Positions 12,102 to 22,711 of a DNA stretch of 64,000 nucleotides are shown here, piece by piece. The notes below the pieces were generated by a model. It saw only the letters and a list, made by a program, of their open reading frames with translations. It was not told the DNA's origin and did no database searches. Source of the stretch: Epiperipatus broadwayi (taxonomy: Eukaryota; Onychophora; Udeonychophora; Euonychophora; Peripatidae); NCBI GenBank assembly GCA_028023455.1, contig JAQFVV010006238.1, positions 7,386,572 through 7,450,571 of the forward strand, given 5' to 3'. Made by a program: the position numbers and the translations under genes. Numbering within the stretch: position 1 is the stretch's first letter; each line of letters opens with the position of its first letter.

Positions 12102-12403
12102 TTGTGCAGAAGAATATTAACCTCTGATTATGTACATTTTCATAACCTATTATAAATCTTCATGCACTCACCCATCAATTAGAGTTTTAAAAACTTACAT
12201 GAACCACTGAAGCTTATAGCATAATCATATATACACCAACCCCTACTTACTATCCTTATATCAGGGCTTGAATCTATTGTGTGTGCCCTAAGTTTAAGTG
12301 ACTCACTTAAGGTTTTTAAACTCTTACTGAGTGAGTGCATGGAGATTTATAATAGTTATAAAACTGGCATGATCAGAGGTTAATATTTTTTGCACAATTA
12401 CAG
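12102..12403. repeat. Foldback (inverted repeat)
   Basis: Arms of about 105 bp at 12104-12215 and 12290-12402 are complementary (left TTAACCTCTGATTATG against the complement of CATGATCAGAGGTTAA) around a spacer of about 75 bp. There is no coding content; it is probably a MITE or foldback element. Confidence 0.7.
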
Positions 12404-13785
12404 ATTTTCAGTGCTTAATAATAGAACATTTATAGTTTTCAAAGTAAATCAGATGAATTCTATTACATTATCTTAATATATTCACATTAATTTATTCAAA
12501 GATAAGTAAAATGTTATCGTATGATAACTTATGCCAAAGCAACAAACCCTTGTACTCATAATTGGTGGTGTTCTTTGAAATAATTTTATTTGGTTTCAAA
12601 ATATGATTGGTATGTCTAAATACATTATAACATTAAAAAAACATGTTTTTTTTGTACTTACCTCAATATGTGTTTTTACGATTAATGGACCACTCTATTT
12701 AATATACTTGAAAGACATCTATTGCTCATGGATTACCAAATATGCAATAAATATATAGCTATGAAGTAATGCTAATGCAATGATTTACTGTTTTTAAGAA
12801 GAAGATAAGAAAACATAAACCCTTTTACCTCTTGGGAGTTGATAGACTATAAATATTTTCTACTGCTTCAATATTTTTGAATATTTACATGGTATTCTGA
12901 GGATGTTGTATTAATGATGGTTGTTATATAATAAATAAATTAATCAAAGAGTTATTTAAAAAATGGCATATATAATGATTGTGCACAAGACATTTTTTAT
13001 GACAGGTATCATACTACATAAAAATCTGACAAACAATTCTGTAGTATGCCTGCATTTCAGGAATAATATCCATTATTAGCTGCTGGGAACACTGAAAATA
13101 ATGCTTACAATTGAAAAAGCTGCAAGGCTTATATTAATACTTTAATGATAATAGACTTGATGTCAAATATGAATTTTTAACAATACAACCACTTATAAAT
13201 TAATGTATTCCAGTAAGGCTAAATGTTAACAAGACAGAATCAGAGTTGTGTATTATTACAAACCTTATTCACAAACTCACATTGAAACATATAATAAATA
13301 TGTTAATAAATTTATTTATTACATATTTGGATGATGGATGTTGTGGTTAGTATGTTTATGTGTAATGCTCATTAGCTTGGATTCAAATATGGGTATAACT
13401 TAAACAGACACAGTTTTCAGGAAAATTTAGAATATTCTTAAACAAATATACTCTTTAAATTGTTTTTGGGAAATTGAATATAGAATCAGTATTAAATAGA
13501 TGATATAACAAATAAACACTATAAAAAACATTAAATCTTGAAAAATTTGTGAATCATGTTTATTTCTCTCAATATTTTTCTTTGGAGGATCTGGAGACAT
13601 TATTGTCTATAACAATCTACTTATGATTAATTTTCCTTTTAATTATATACAAGCTATAGCCACAGCTTTGCTTGTATTATTATATTAAATGAATGCAATG
13701 TAGGTGATAATTAAAATATATGTAAATAATATTTAAATGTAAATGGAGGAATTGGAATTCAGGATTTTTTAGTTTATTCATTCTC
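12404..13785. other. AT-rich sequence, nothing recognised
   Basis: No coding regions, tRNA-like boxes or strong repeats found. Confidence 0.45.
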
Positions 13786-14100
13786 CATTCTATCTCAACC
13801 AACCGATAGACATTATCACACACATGCAAAAAAATACATGATTCCTAATATATTTATTTCATGCAAAACCAGCATTCAGCAGTTGGGCCAGATCATAATC
13901 AATCAATCAATGCTTCAGTTTATATTAAGATAGACATTTCTCAAACTTTAATGGATAGGCTTCAATCTTTTCATCATTTTAACTATTCAACCATCCATTT
14001 CAGTGAAAAACTGAAGAAGGAATGCTCAAAGCTCTTGTTGGATTCGATATTATAGTCATATCCATGTACACACTACATCAATATAACCCCTCATATTATC
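13786..14100 (+). repeat. Dispersed repeat related to 27235-27660
   Basis: Segments such as CAACCATCCATTTCA and GGAATGCTCAAAGCTC recur in the same order and orientation at about 27517-27566, with similar flanking sequence. The same family in the opposite orientation forms the units at 15858-16810. Non-coding. Confidence 0.6.
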
Positions 14101-14296
14101 TCACATTACTTATATATATATATATATGTATAATATTTTTGGGTATAAACCATGCATTATTTTGCATTACAATCCGATATTTCGATGGACTAGCAACCGC
14201 CATTATCAAGGTTAACTTTTGAAAGAAAAATCATTAGATCTCAAACAATAACGTAACTCATTGCGAGATGAGAAATGAGATTTAACTTGAAGAAGT

Positions 14297-14890
14297 TCAG
14301 CATTCACAATATGAGGTATCAAAATGTTTATTTCCCTCAGTTTTTTCACCTATTAACTTTAAGTTAATATTAGATAAAATGAGAGGTTTCCACATAGCTG
14401 GAATACATTGTGCTTTGTCAGCCCTATTTAAACCAGTAGGTCTCTTTAATATTTCAATTGACTCTCTCTTGGTTCTTAAATCATATCTTTCCAAATTAGC
14501 AAGTACTTTTCTATTATCAAAATCGAGTTTGTGACAAATTTTTAAAAATTGGGAAGTAAAAACTGATGTGCAAATTTTTTGATTAAAAGCATTTTTATGT
14601 TCCTTAATTCTGACATTTATTTGTCTATCAGACTGACCCATATAGCTTCTTGAGCACTGCAAACATGGAATTTCATAAACTCGTTGGTGTTCCAAAAATA
14701 TTCTGTCTTTAGGTTTATATAAAAAATCACCAATTTTTTTTCTCGTAGAAAAAGTAGTCTTTATATTAAAGCAGGATAGTCTTTTACTGATTTTATCAGT
14801 AAACCCTTTAATGCAAGATAAAATTACTCTATTAAAAGAGGAATTGTCAATTCTATCTTCTTTTTTTGTATTAATGTTATTAATGTTTTG
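14297..14890 (-). pseudogene. Penelope-like element GIY-YIG endonuclease fragment (second lineage)
   Basis: The main open frame spans 14297-14695 (132 residues). The PLE coding sense continues upstream in broken form to about 14870, through a linker ending FLEHQR. The nuclease core is VYEIPCLQCSRSYMGQSDRQ followed by INVRIKEHKNAF. The CxxC pair matches the metal-binding-like motif of canonical PLE endonucleases, the YMG replaces YIG, and the Arg of the core is present. The C-terminus has the KRPTGLNRADKAQ and WKPL segments usual near PLE ends. No reverse transcriptase remains. The sequence differs strongly from the PLE at 2134-4900, so at least two PLE lineages invaded this region. A Tigger-like MITE begins immediately upstream at 14901. 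Confidence 0.8.
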
Positions 14891-14900
14891 TATATATATA

Positions 14901-15837
14901 CACCTGGGTCTCGTTTTACGCAGATTTATTTAACGTGATTTTGAAGTTACACGATTCATGTTTCTTCAGACATTGAACTCCGATAATGCACAATTACTTT
15001 AAATAATAAATTTTGTGCACTTACGTCATATTGAAAGTAATAGCACATTATTGGAATTCGACTTTCATCTTAGTAATTTCAATATTTTCAGTGCTTTATA
15101 ATAGTAAAATTTTATACAATAATGCAATTAAAATCATGATTTCCATATTTTATGTATACCCACATTAAATTTTACAAGATTATAATGTAAATTTGTTCAT
15201 ATTGTGCATGTTAATTTTGCATTTTAAATCACATTCTGTTTTTGCTTTTTAAAAAAGAACGTAATCAATTATTAATCATTTAGTGTCCCCAAGTTTATTT
15301 TTAAAAGGTGAGTAATAGCAGTGGGCACAATTAAATTTGACAATTAAAAAATTAAAGACAAAAATAAGAATTTAATTTTTAGTTGTTAGATTAATTACTA
15401 ATTATGTTTGTCACCAGAAAACCATTAACACAACAAGAGTGTGATGTTGGTGCTAGTTGTATTTCCTCTTGTGAAGAATCTGATTTTTTACCAGTTTGCA
15501 AATGAACCTGTTTATCAGCAAATAGCGATAATAATTAAAACGTGTATAAAAATGTAAATTATGCATAAAAATATATTGTTTTGAATAAAATTAAATATTA
15601 TAGTTAAAAAAAGTTTGTCTTGTATCAATTTTTTTATTAGTCATATTTTATTTCCTTATTTTTTTTTGCACGGATTTTAAAGTAATTTTACATTGGTGCT
15701 TTGCTTTTATGTGATTTTTGAAAAATCACAGTCCATATCCCCCCTTTTTCAAGGTAAAGTTATGTCTATTTTTGAGCGATTTCTTTTGCACATGTTTTCT
15801 GAGGAACCTATCTATCACGTAAAACAAGACCCAGGTG
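14901..15837. mobile_element. Tigger/pogo-like MITE with TA target duplication
   Basis: Terminal inverted repeats of about 20 bp with one mismatch: CACCTGGGTCTCGTTTTACG at 14901 and the complement of CGTAAAACAAGACCCAGGTG ending at 15837. TA flanks both ends, in a TATATA context. The ACCTGGGTCTCGTTTTACG style resembles the termini of pogo/Tigger-type Tc1/mariner elements; that placement is inference from family knowledge. The 937-bp interior has no transposase. Confidence 0.75.
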
Positions 15838-15857
15838 TATATATATATATATATATT

Positions 15858-16810
15858 AATAAGAGAGTGGTGGATGAACAGATTGAAAAATCCTGAGTTC
15901 AAATTCCTTTATATACATATATAGAAAACATTCATATATTGCTTGGAAAATAAATTCCATCTTAAATAAGTTCAGCCCATCTTTCATCTATTAATATATA
16001 TTAATTTGTAATGTCCAATAATATGAGGGATTAAATTGATGTAATGTCAACATGGGTAATATAATACCAAATACAATAAGGGCTTTGAGTGTTTGATCAC
16101 TGATTTTTCAATGAAATGAATGGTTGAATAATTGGCACAGTGAGAAAATTGAAACCTATCCATTAAAATAAAAGAAATTGCTATCTTAATATAAACTGAG
16201 AAAAAAATACCTATATGAGAGATTGTGTATCTTTTTTGTATGTGTGTGATCATGTATATCAATTGCTTGAGATAAAGTGGAGGATGAATAGACTGAAAAG
16301 TAAGTTCAAATCTTTCTATTTACACATAAAGGAAACATTCAGTATGCCTTAGAGTTATATTTTGCTTCAGAAATAGATTTCATCTCAGTATAAGTTCAGT
16401 CCATCTCTCACCTATTAATATATATGGATACATAATGTCCCATAATATAAAGGTTTAGATTGACATAATGTCTACATGGGTATGATTATAATATCAAATC
16501 CAACAAGGGCGTGCTGTGTTTCATTGTCAGTTTTTCAATAAAATGGACTAGTTGGATGGGTCAGAAGATTGAAGCTGGCCTATTAAAATTTGAGGAATTG
16601 CTATCTTATTGTAAACCGAGCATAGGAGATTATAATCTAGCCCAACTGATGAGTGCTACTTATGCACGAAATACACATATAGGGTATCATGGGTCTTTTT
16701 GTATATTTATGACAATGTGTATCAGTTGCTTGAGATGGAGTAAACGATGAATTGATTGAAAAATCCTGAGTTCAAATTCTTCTATTTATATATATGTGAA
16801 ATGTCCAGTA
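15858..16810 (-). repeat. Degenerate tandem units of about 0.4-0.47 kb
   Basis: Anchor segments (GAGTTCAAATTCCTTTAT and variants) occur near 15897, 16303 and 16770, giving periods of about 406 and 467 bp. Blocks such as ATTAATATATAT, ATGTCAACATGGGT and GAAATTGCTATCTTA repeat in order between them. Related to 9578, 13786 and 27235. The short open frames here are not genes. Confidence 0.65.
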
Positions 16811-17129
16811 TAAGCAAATGGCATACTGCCTTAGAATTAAATTATATTTACATAAAATAATAATATATGAGATATCAATAACAGATAAAAACAAGTATTA
16901 TAATAAATTTTTATCAATAATGTTGTAGATTTTTAACTGCTGTTGATATTTCATATATGCTTATTTCTTGTAAATAGTCTTTTAAATATATTTTAAGTCT
17001 CACATTGTTTTATTTTATTAATGTGAGCAAAGCCAACAGACAGTCTTTTATATGTTAGTATAATAGTAATAAAAGTACAAAATAGATTATAACTAATTAG
17101 TAAAATATTTTTTAAATTTATATATATAT
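16811..17129. other. AT-rich flank of element A
   Basis: No features apart from a short TA run (17120-17129) that is the insertion site of element A. The last four bases, ATAT, are the 5' target duplication. Confidence 0.6.
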
Positions 17130-17892
17130 TGAAACAGTAAGGACTGCTTTGCAAATCTTTGTTTCACCTTTTCTCACCTATTTCCTACCCTCATACCTTA
17201 GTTTGAACCCCAGGCTATCGTAGTGTGTCTGCAATACGCTTATATACCGAAAATCCCGCCTAATTTTAAACCACGAGTACAATGCTCGTATTATATATAT
17301 AACTCATTTCCAAATAAATAAAAGATTATAGATTATGTATATGTTCACATAATTTTGATTTATTAAAAAGTAGGTTATATAAGTCGTAATTGCGCACACA
17401 CTATGATATGCATTTTAAAACATATCAAAATTATAAATTGTTAAAGTTATTTTGTTTGAATCTATTTACAAATATATTACCGTCGTAATATATTTTGATT
17501 TAAAATAAAATTCATTTAGTAAATATTCGTTTAGTAAATAGATTCAAATATTGCAATTTAAAAAGTAAAATCATTTTCTTTAATTTAATAAAAGTTATTC
17601 CAAATATTTCTGTTAAAATAAATGAGGGACAATAGTTTAATTATTTCATGTTGTAATTAGTTAATGTTATATAAGTTTATCTAAAAACAGCAGATGTCCA
17701 CTTAAGGTTTTCTTTAATTAATAAAAGTAATTTTTAATTAAATCTAGTTTGTAATTCGAATGTCGACAGGGAAAGTAACAAAAGAAATTAATTAATGTTG
17801 AATTCCTTTAGACATTCGGATGATTTAATTACAGCTGATAAGTCCGATATATTTTTGTAATGCTCCAGGGCAGTTCTATTGTTAAATTCTAC

Positions 17893-17902
17893 TATAAAAA
17901 GG
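17893..17902 (+). promoter_or_regulatory. TATA box in element A LTR
   Basis: TATAAAAAGG lies in an AT-rich context but is followed by G-rich then pyrimidine-rich sequence, and it is preserved in the 3' LTR (near 23475) and, complemented, in the solo LTR (near 46522 on the minus strand). It is the best candidate for the core promoter; transcription would start roughly 25-30 bp downstream. Confidence 0.5.
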
Positions 17903-18008
17903 AGGTTTTTCTTTTGTTCTCCATTCTTCTAATGTTTCTAAGAGAAATCATTCTGAGTTCTATTCTAATAATTTGCTAACCTTGACATGACAGAGTAGAG
18001 GCGTCAAG

Positions 18009-18128
18009 ATGGCTATGTCCCCTCGGAATAGCCAGCCGCTGCTCCAGACCATCGGAAGCTATCACATAAGGAACCCCGGAACTGCTGCTGCTGCCAAAAA
18101 TATGAACATTTCCAGATTTTGCTGTTAA
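18009..18128 (+). CDS. Possible small leader ORF in element A 5' LTR
   Basis: A 39-codon ORF begins AAGATGGCT, a good initiation context, about 115 bp after the TATA box, in the most GC-rich part of the LTR. Its start reads MAMSPRNSQPLLQ and it includes a run of four Ala codons. In the 3' LTR one base is lost after the Ala run, shifting the frame into an early stop. In the solo LTR the start codon and the first 13 or so codons survive with substitutions. The GC-rich block may be conserved as RNA rather than protein. No family recognised. Confidence 0.2.
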   Translation: MAMSPRNSQPLLQTIGSYHIRNPGTAAAAKNMNISRFCC

Positions 18129-19885
18129 ATTATATAAAAACCTGCCGACCATCAATCTACCTAAAATGCTTCTCCAGAGGTAACCCTAAATTAACCCAAG
18201 AGCTCTTGTGATAACTAACATGCTATAGCTATTTAAAATTGTTTTTCTTATATTTCACATAACTTCATTATGTATTTCTTTAACGTGTTTAAATATACTC
18301 AACATTTTGCTCTCTATCCTTGGGTTAATATTTTCTATTTATTAAGCTTTCTGTTATTTTATTATGATAATGTGTCAGAATCGTCTTTGACCGAGTGAAT
18401 TATTCCTTTTGTTGAAACTAAGACGCCGCTATAAAGGCATATTTTAAATTTCTAAATAATTTCCAATTTTTATTATCTTGCAAATCACTCGTTCGAGGGC
18501 GATTCTTTTCTTTAATATATAATATAATCACATAGTTTAAAATCTACATGTTATTGATTTTAATCTAATATGAGAGTATGTGCGAGGTCAATGATTAAAT
18601 GTGTCCCCTAATGCATGATTGCGTATATAAATCTATACTTACTTTTCAAACCCGCAAGCATGCATTTTCCTATTTTAATTACCGTGTTCTACTTTAATTA
18701 CAAAGTTCATCATTGACGTCGAGAATGTGCGGACCCTTTTAAATGAATTTCTGGGAATTTGATTGGGCATTTCTCTTAATCCAAGTAAAACCCATTCAGT
18801 ATGTTTTATATACACTAGTCTCGTATTGCTGGTAAATGAATTGGTTGTTGAGACCGCTTTGTTTTACTTTTCCAAGGATTCTTTACACGGCCAAGTCCGT
18901 TCTCTTCGCTTATTGCGGTTTCCAGGCAGAGTGTGTCCACAAATGACACACCTGGGAATTAAACGCAATCGTCACCCAGTCGCTAAGTTTTGGCTGTTCA
19001 TCAAAATACTTTCCTACGGGTTAGCGGCGAGATGCCCTCCGTAATCATTCCGGATATTCAATATTGTTTTATTTTATATTTATTTTACAAAGCATCCGTG
19101 ACTTAAACGTGTCACACCCTCCAACTTTAATAAATTCATTATCAGCAATACTGACCTCCCAATGCAACTCTATTATTATTATTCTCAAATAAATGCTTTG
19201 ATCACATTCCCACTTTGTTGCTTAGTAAGCTTTTGTCCGTGCTATTCTCGAAATCAATAAATATTTTAGAACACTTAATTTTCAAATATTTTCTTAAACT
19301 TGTATAATTGCTCAAAGCACCTCGCACATGTTCCTATCTCATCAAGCACATTATCGTAATGCTATTAGCCCGAGGAATAGAATATATCACTTTGCTTTAA
19401 AACCTTTTTGTCATTTATTGAAATATAATGCCAACAATTATTTAATACGCGTCCCTGTCTCATATAAGCAGACAGTGGCATTATATATATAATTTATATA
19501 AATAAATTTTGTGAAATTATTTAAAACTAAATTTGATCTCTTATTTTATTTGATTCCTATCACTGTCTCGGTCTATATATATATATTTTCTGCATTTCTT
19601 TTGTAAATCCATAGACGTTAATTAGCCACCCAAGCTTCTTTTAGTATAGAGTCTTTTGTTTCTCCCTGACCACCAGGCACCGGTCAAAGGTTATACTAGT
19701 AGTGGCATCAGATGCGTTATCACGTAGATGGCGCTGTGAAATTTGGACTTTAGATTCGAACTTAGTATATCTAGAAGGCAACCCCTCCTAGAATGTTCAG
19801 TTTCGTGTCTGGGGTTTGAATTCTGCAGTGTGTTAGCGAGATAGACGATTCTGACTGTTACATAGTATTTTTTTTTCCGGGTCCA

Positions 19886-19912
19886 TGGCTTGCCCAAACG
19901 TGGAGCCTCGAA
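19886..19912 (+). promoter_or_regulatory. Candidate tRNA-Lys primer binding site, element A
   Basis: TGGCTTGCCCAAACGTGGAG followed by CCTCGAA resembles the site for the tRNA-Lys primer (TGGCGCCCAACGTGGGGC) with small insertions. It lies 23 bp after the LTR end, farther than usual. A second match to the first ten bases, TGGCGCCCAA, occurs at 20529-20538. Which one is used, if either, is unclear. Confidence 0.4.
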
Positions 19913-19913
19913 T

Positions 19914-19970
19914 ATTTAAACACCCACATCCCTGTAGATCTTAATTATTTAAACACCCACATCCCTGTAG
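19914..19970. repeat. 24-bp direct repeat in element A leader
   Basis: ATTTAAACACCCACATCCCT followed by GTAG occurs at 19914-19937 and 19947-19970, a 33-bp period. Absent from the LTRs. Confidence 0.9.
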
Positions 19971-21250
19971 CTTAATTTTAGCATTTTGTTTCGTATTTAA
20001 TCACTCAAATCCTTTATATTTTTGATATATATAATATTTTTCAAACTCTATATTATCTATATTGTTTATTTGCATGTATATTTCATATATTTTGTTTGAC
20101 TCGGGCATTCAATTACTTATTCTATATAATCAGAACTTGTCCAAACTTGCTATAGTGCGATACGAGCCATCTGTATTTATCTGTATTTATTGTTTCACTT
20201 AAGTCACGCTATATACGCATGGCGTGAATTACTTAAATATTGTCCCAAGTGAATATTGTGACAATCTATGAATATTTCAAATATTGTATTTTACTCTCAA
20301 AATAAAGTTTTATCGGCTCAATGCACAAGATAGCATAATAATAATTTTGTACGGTAATGACCTAGATATAATAGGCTATCGTATGGAATTCAGAAATGTA
20401 AAAATAAATCAAAATTTTGTAATCAATAAAAATGTGAATGTTTTAACGAGTGCCCGTAGTTAAATGGAATAGTTATTAAAATTAATTTTGGGAAGCTAAC
20501 AGTCTATGGATCCTTTTAACTGGTGACATGGCGCCCAAGGGTAATTTCATTAAACGGAGTTACTTCTAAAATAAATTTTGTCACCAGGCTAAATTCTTTT
20601 GTATGTAATTTGTTTTTTTCAACGTGTGTAAATTTTTCTTAGACCAAATAATGAGACGTGAATCGGATCAATAATTATGTAAATAAAAATATATGTATGC
20701 TAATCTTAAATAAGAAGGAACGAAATAAGTATACCCGGATCTAGCGAATGTTAACATATATAAATAAAATTGCTTGAGTTTAAAAATATATATGTTAGCG
20801 AAATATTTTGACAGGTAGAATTTAAGAGATTTTTATATATATGGGCAGTTAAAAATATATATGTTGGCAGCAGATTTAAGCGAGAAATTTTAGCAGTAGT
20901 AAGAGGGCAGTAGTTGGGGTTTTAGTGATAAATGTAAAAGCAGCAATTAGGCCAACAGAACCGAGAGGGAGATAGCCTATTAGCCATTAATAAAATTTGA
21001 AATCAAATGTAATAGTAATCGCAGAGAGTCAAACAAGGAAAAATAATAATAGTATTTTTTTAACCGTATTAGTTTTAGTAAGCTCAACGTAAAACAGTTT
21101 AAAAATTTTCTTTATCAGTGCTATACATTGTGTTTTAAAAGTACACCTATTCGTTAAAAAAAATTTTTTTTAGGATATATTAAATAGTTAGCAATAAAAT
21201 AAAAGGAAAAAAATCATCATCATCATCGATCACGATAATCATCCAAGGCC

Positions 21251-22375
21251 ATGGATAATATGGACAACAACCACGATGATCAAGAACCGGACCCATCCGG
21301 ATTTCTTGAATCTCCTCCAATAAGTATGAGACCTGTCCAGCAAACGAGCAAGGAAGATTCCAATCTGGATTATCTGGTGGAATTATATAAGAGAAGCAAA
21401 GAGAGGGCAAGAAAGCAGGAAGAGGAAGCCCAAAGAAAAGAGACGGAGTATAAAATGTTTACCAGGATGCTCCTCGACGAATTGGCACAAGTGAGAGAGG
21501 GACATAGGGCTCTCCAACGGAAACTGGAAGAATACTGCTCAGGAAATCGAAAAAAAATGAGCGAATGCCGAGATCAAACTGAGCCAAAATTAATACAATA
21601 CCTGGACAACGAAGTCCTGATAGCGAAAACAGAACCTGACGATACAAACAGTATCAACGAGGCAGTGGACCTAAACCAAAGATGTCAGACCTCTAACAAT
21701 GATCTACCACCTCCTCAAGCGCATAGTAGTGGGATAGATACAATCCACAGGACCTTAATTCCAGACTTCGGGGTTCAAACCCAACTTGCTAAGATATTAA
21801 CTGTTAAAATATTTCGAGGAGAAATAGGAGAAAACCCCCACCCACACCTGGATAGCCTGCGGGATTTCTTTCAATTTTATAAAACGGATCCGCATGAACA
21901 GACTGCTATCGCTAGCCATCATTTATATGGCTATGCAAAAGATTGGTGGGGCATGTTGGCGAAAAAACCAAACAACTTTGCGAATTACGGTAGCCTGTTA
22001 CTAAGATATTATTGGAGTGAGGATCGGCAGAGCGGAATTCTAAATACCATTTGCCAGGAGAAGTACGGAGCGATCAAGGAAACACACACACAATTTTTCA
22101 TTCGCCAGGTCAATCGCCTTCGATCACTTAGCACATTTGCATTTTCTGATACTCATGTTATACGTACCGTTCAACAGAATATGCCATTACCGATACAACA
22201 GCTGATGGCGGGCAGCAGAATCAAAGAGGTGGAGGAAATGGCCGAATTCTTAACCACTCTGGATTTCAGTCCCTGGGCCAAAGAACCGCCAGACAAGGTA
22301 AAGAGACCTGATAATCCGAGACTGCAGTCATCAAATTATAAAAGCAGTTATTACCCACCAGACCCAGGATTATAG
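21251..22375 (+). CDS. gag: Gag-like capsid protein of element A
   Basis: An intact 374-residue ORF starting in an ideal context (GCCATGG). The N-terminal 45-95 region is a charged predicted coiled coil rich in Arg, Lys, Glu and Gln. Residues of roughly 175-345 form a retrotransposon capsid domain, recognised by FRGEIGENPH, KDWW, SEDRQ, QEKYG and TQFF blocks in the order found in Ty3-type Gag. The homologous region of element B shares FRGE, ENPH, AIA, KDWW, EDRQ, TQFF and an IVR/VIR block. No CCHC zinc knuckle is seen; the C-terminal tail is short and basic-polar. It is expected to assemble particles that package the element RNA, but no polymerase is encoded, so reverse transcription would depend on another element. 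Codon use is more GC-rich than its surroundings. Confidence 0.85.
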   Translation: MDNMDNNHDDQEPDPSGFLESPPISMRPVQQTSKEDSNLDYLVELYKRSKERARKQEEEAQRKETEYKMFTRMLLDELAQVREGHRALQRKLEEYCSGNRKKMSECRDQTEPKLIQYLDNEVLIAKTEPDDTNSINEAVDLNQRCQTSNNDLPPPQAHSSGIDTIHRTLIPDFGVQTQLAKILTVKIFRGEIGENPHPHLDSLRDFFQFYKTDPHEQTAIASHHLYGYAKDWWGMLAKKPNNFANYGSLLLRYYWSEDRQSGILNTICQEKYGAIKETHTQFFIRQVNRLRSLSTFAFSDTHVIRTVQQNMPLPIQQLMAGSRIKEVEEMAEFLTTLDFSPWAKEPPDKVKRPDNPRLQSSNYKSSYYPPDPGL

Positions 22376-22711
22376 TAGTTTTTTTTTAAAAAACAACAAC
22401 AACAAAAAAAAAAGAAATGGACACATCACAGGATAATATAAAAAGGAGATCGGATATAAACAATGTTAAACTATTAGATTTGTTAAATAAAATTTTGTTG
22501 AAGGGGGGGGGAGATAATAGAAAATGTTCGCTAGATGGTAGATTTATTAATATGATCCGGGTATATAATTCAGTTTCGTTTCTTCATTATATTTATATCC
22601 TGTACATTATGGGTTATCTTGTAAATTTTTTTTATGCAGGCTTCATAGGTGGACACCTGTTGTAAGATCTTTTTTTTTAACAATTTTTTTTGTTCCATCA
22701 CTAAGGGAATG
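22376..22711 (+). other. Element A 3' internal region with short ORF
   Basis: An A-rich stretch (22381-22415) is followed by an 82-codon ORF (22417-22665), whose start ATG is real but whose protein matches no family I know; its C-terminal third is hydrophobic and could span a membrane. A purine tract (G-rich, 22499-22512) lies inside it, and a weaker purine run (CTAAGGGAAT) directly precedes the 3' LTR and is the likely polypurine tract. No pol remnant is visible. Confidence 0.4.

Larger units (their letters stand above)
17130..19862 (+). repeat. Element A 5' LTR
   Basis: 2733 bp, TG...CA ended. By eye it differs from the 3' LTR by only occasional substitutions and 1-6 bp indels, suggesting a fairly recent insertion. 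It contains a good TATA box (TATAAAAAGG at 17893), a relatively GC-rich stretch at 17990-18190, and several AATAAA signals. An open frame at 18763-19044 is not conserved in frame in the other two LTR copies and is not called. Confidence 0.9.
19863..21250 (+). other. Element A leader
   Basis: 1.39 kb of untranslated leader between the LTR and gag. It contains a degenerate primer-binding-like site (19886-19912), a duplicated 24-bp segment (19914-19937 and 19947-19970), a second primer-like sequence at 20529, and AT-rich sequence with no coding region. It ends GGCCATGG at the gag start, a strong initiation context. Confidence 0.6.

Noticed and set aside
18763-19044. Open frame inside the element A LTR that reappears in the 3' and solo copies
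   Set aside because: It has no ATG at its proposed start, and indels between the three copies change the frame, so it behaves as non-coding LTR sequence.
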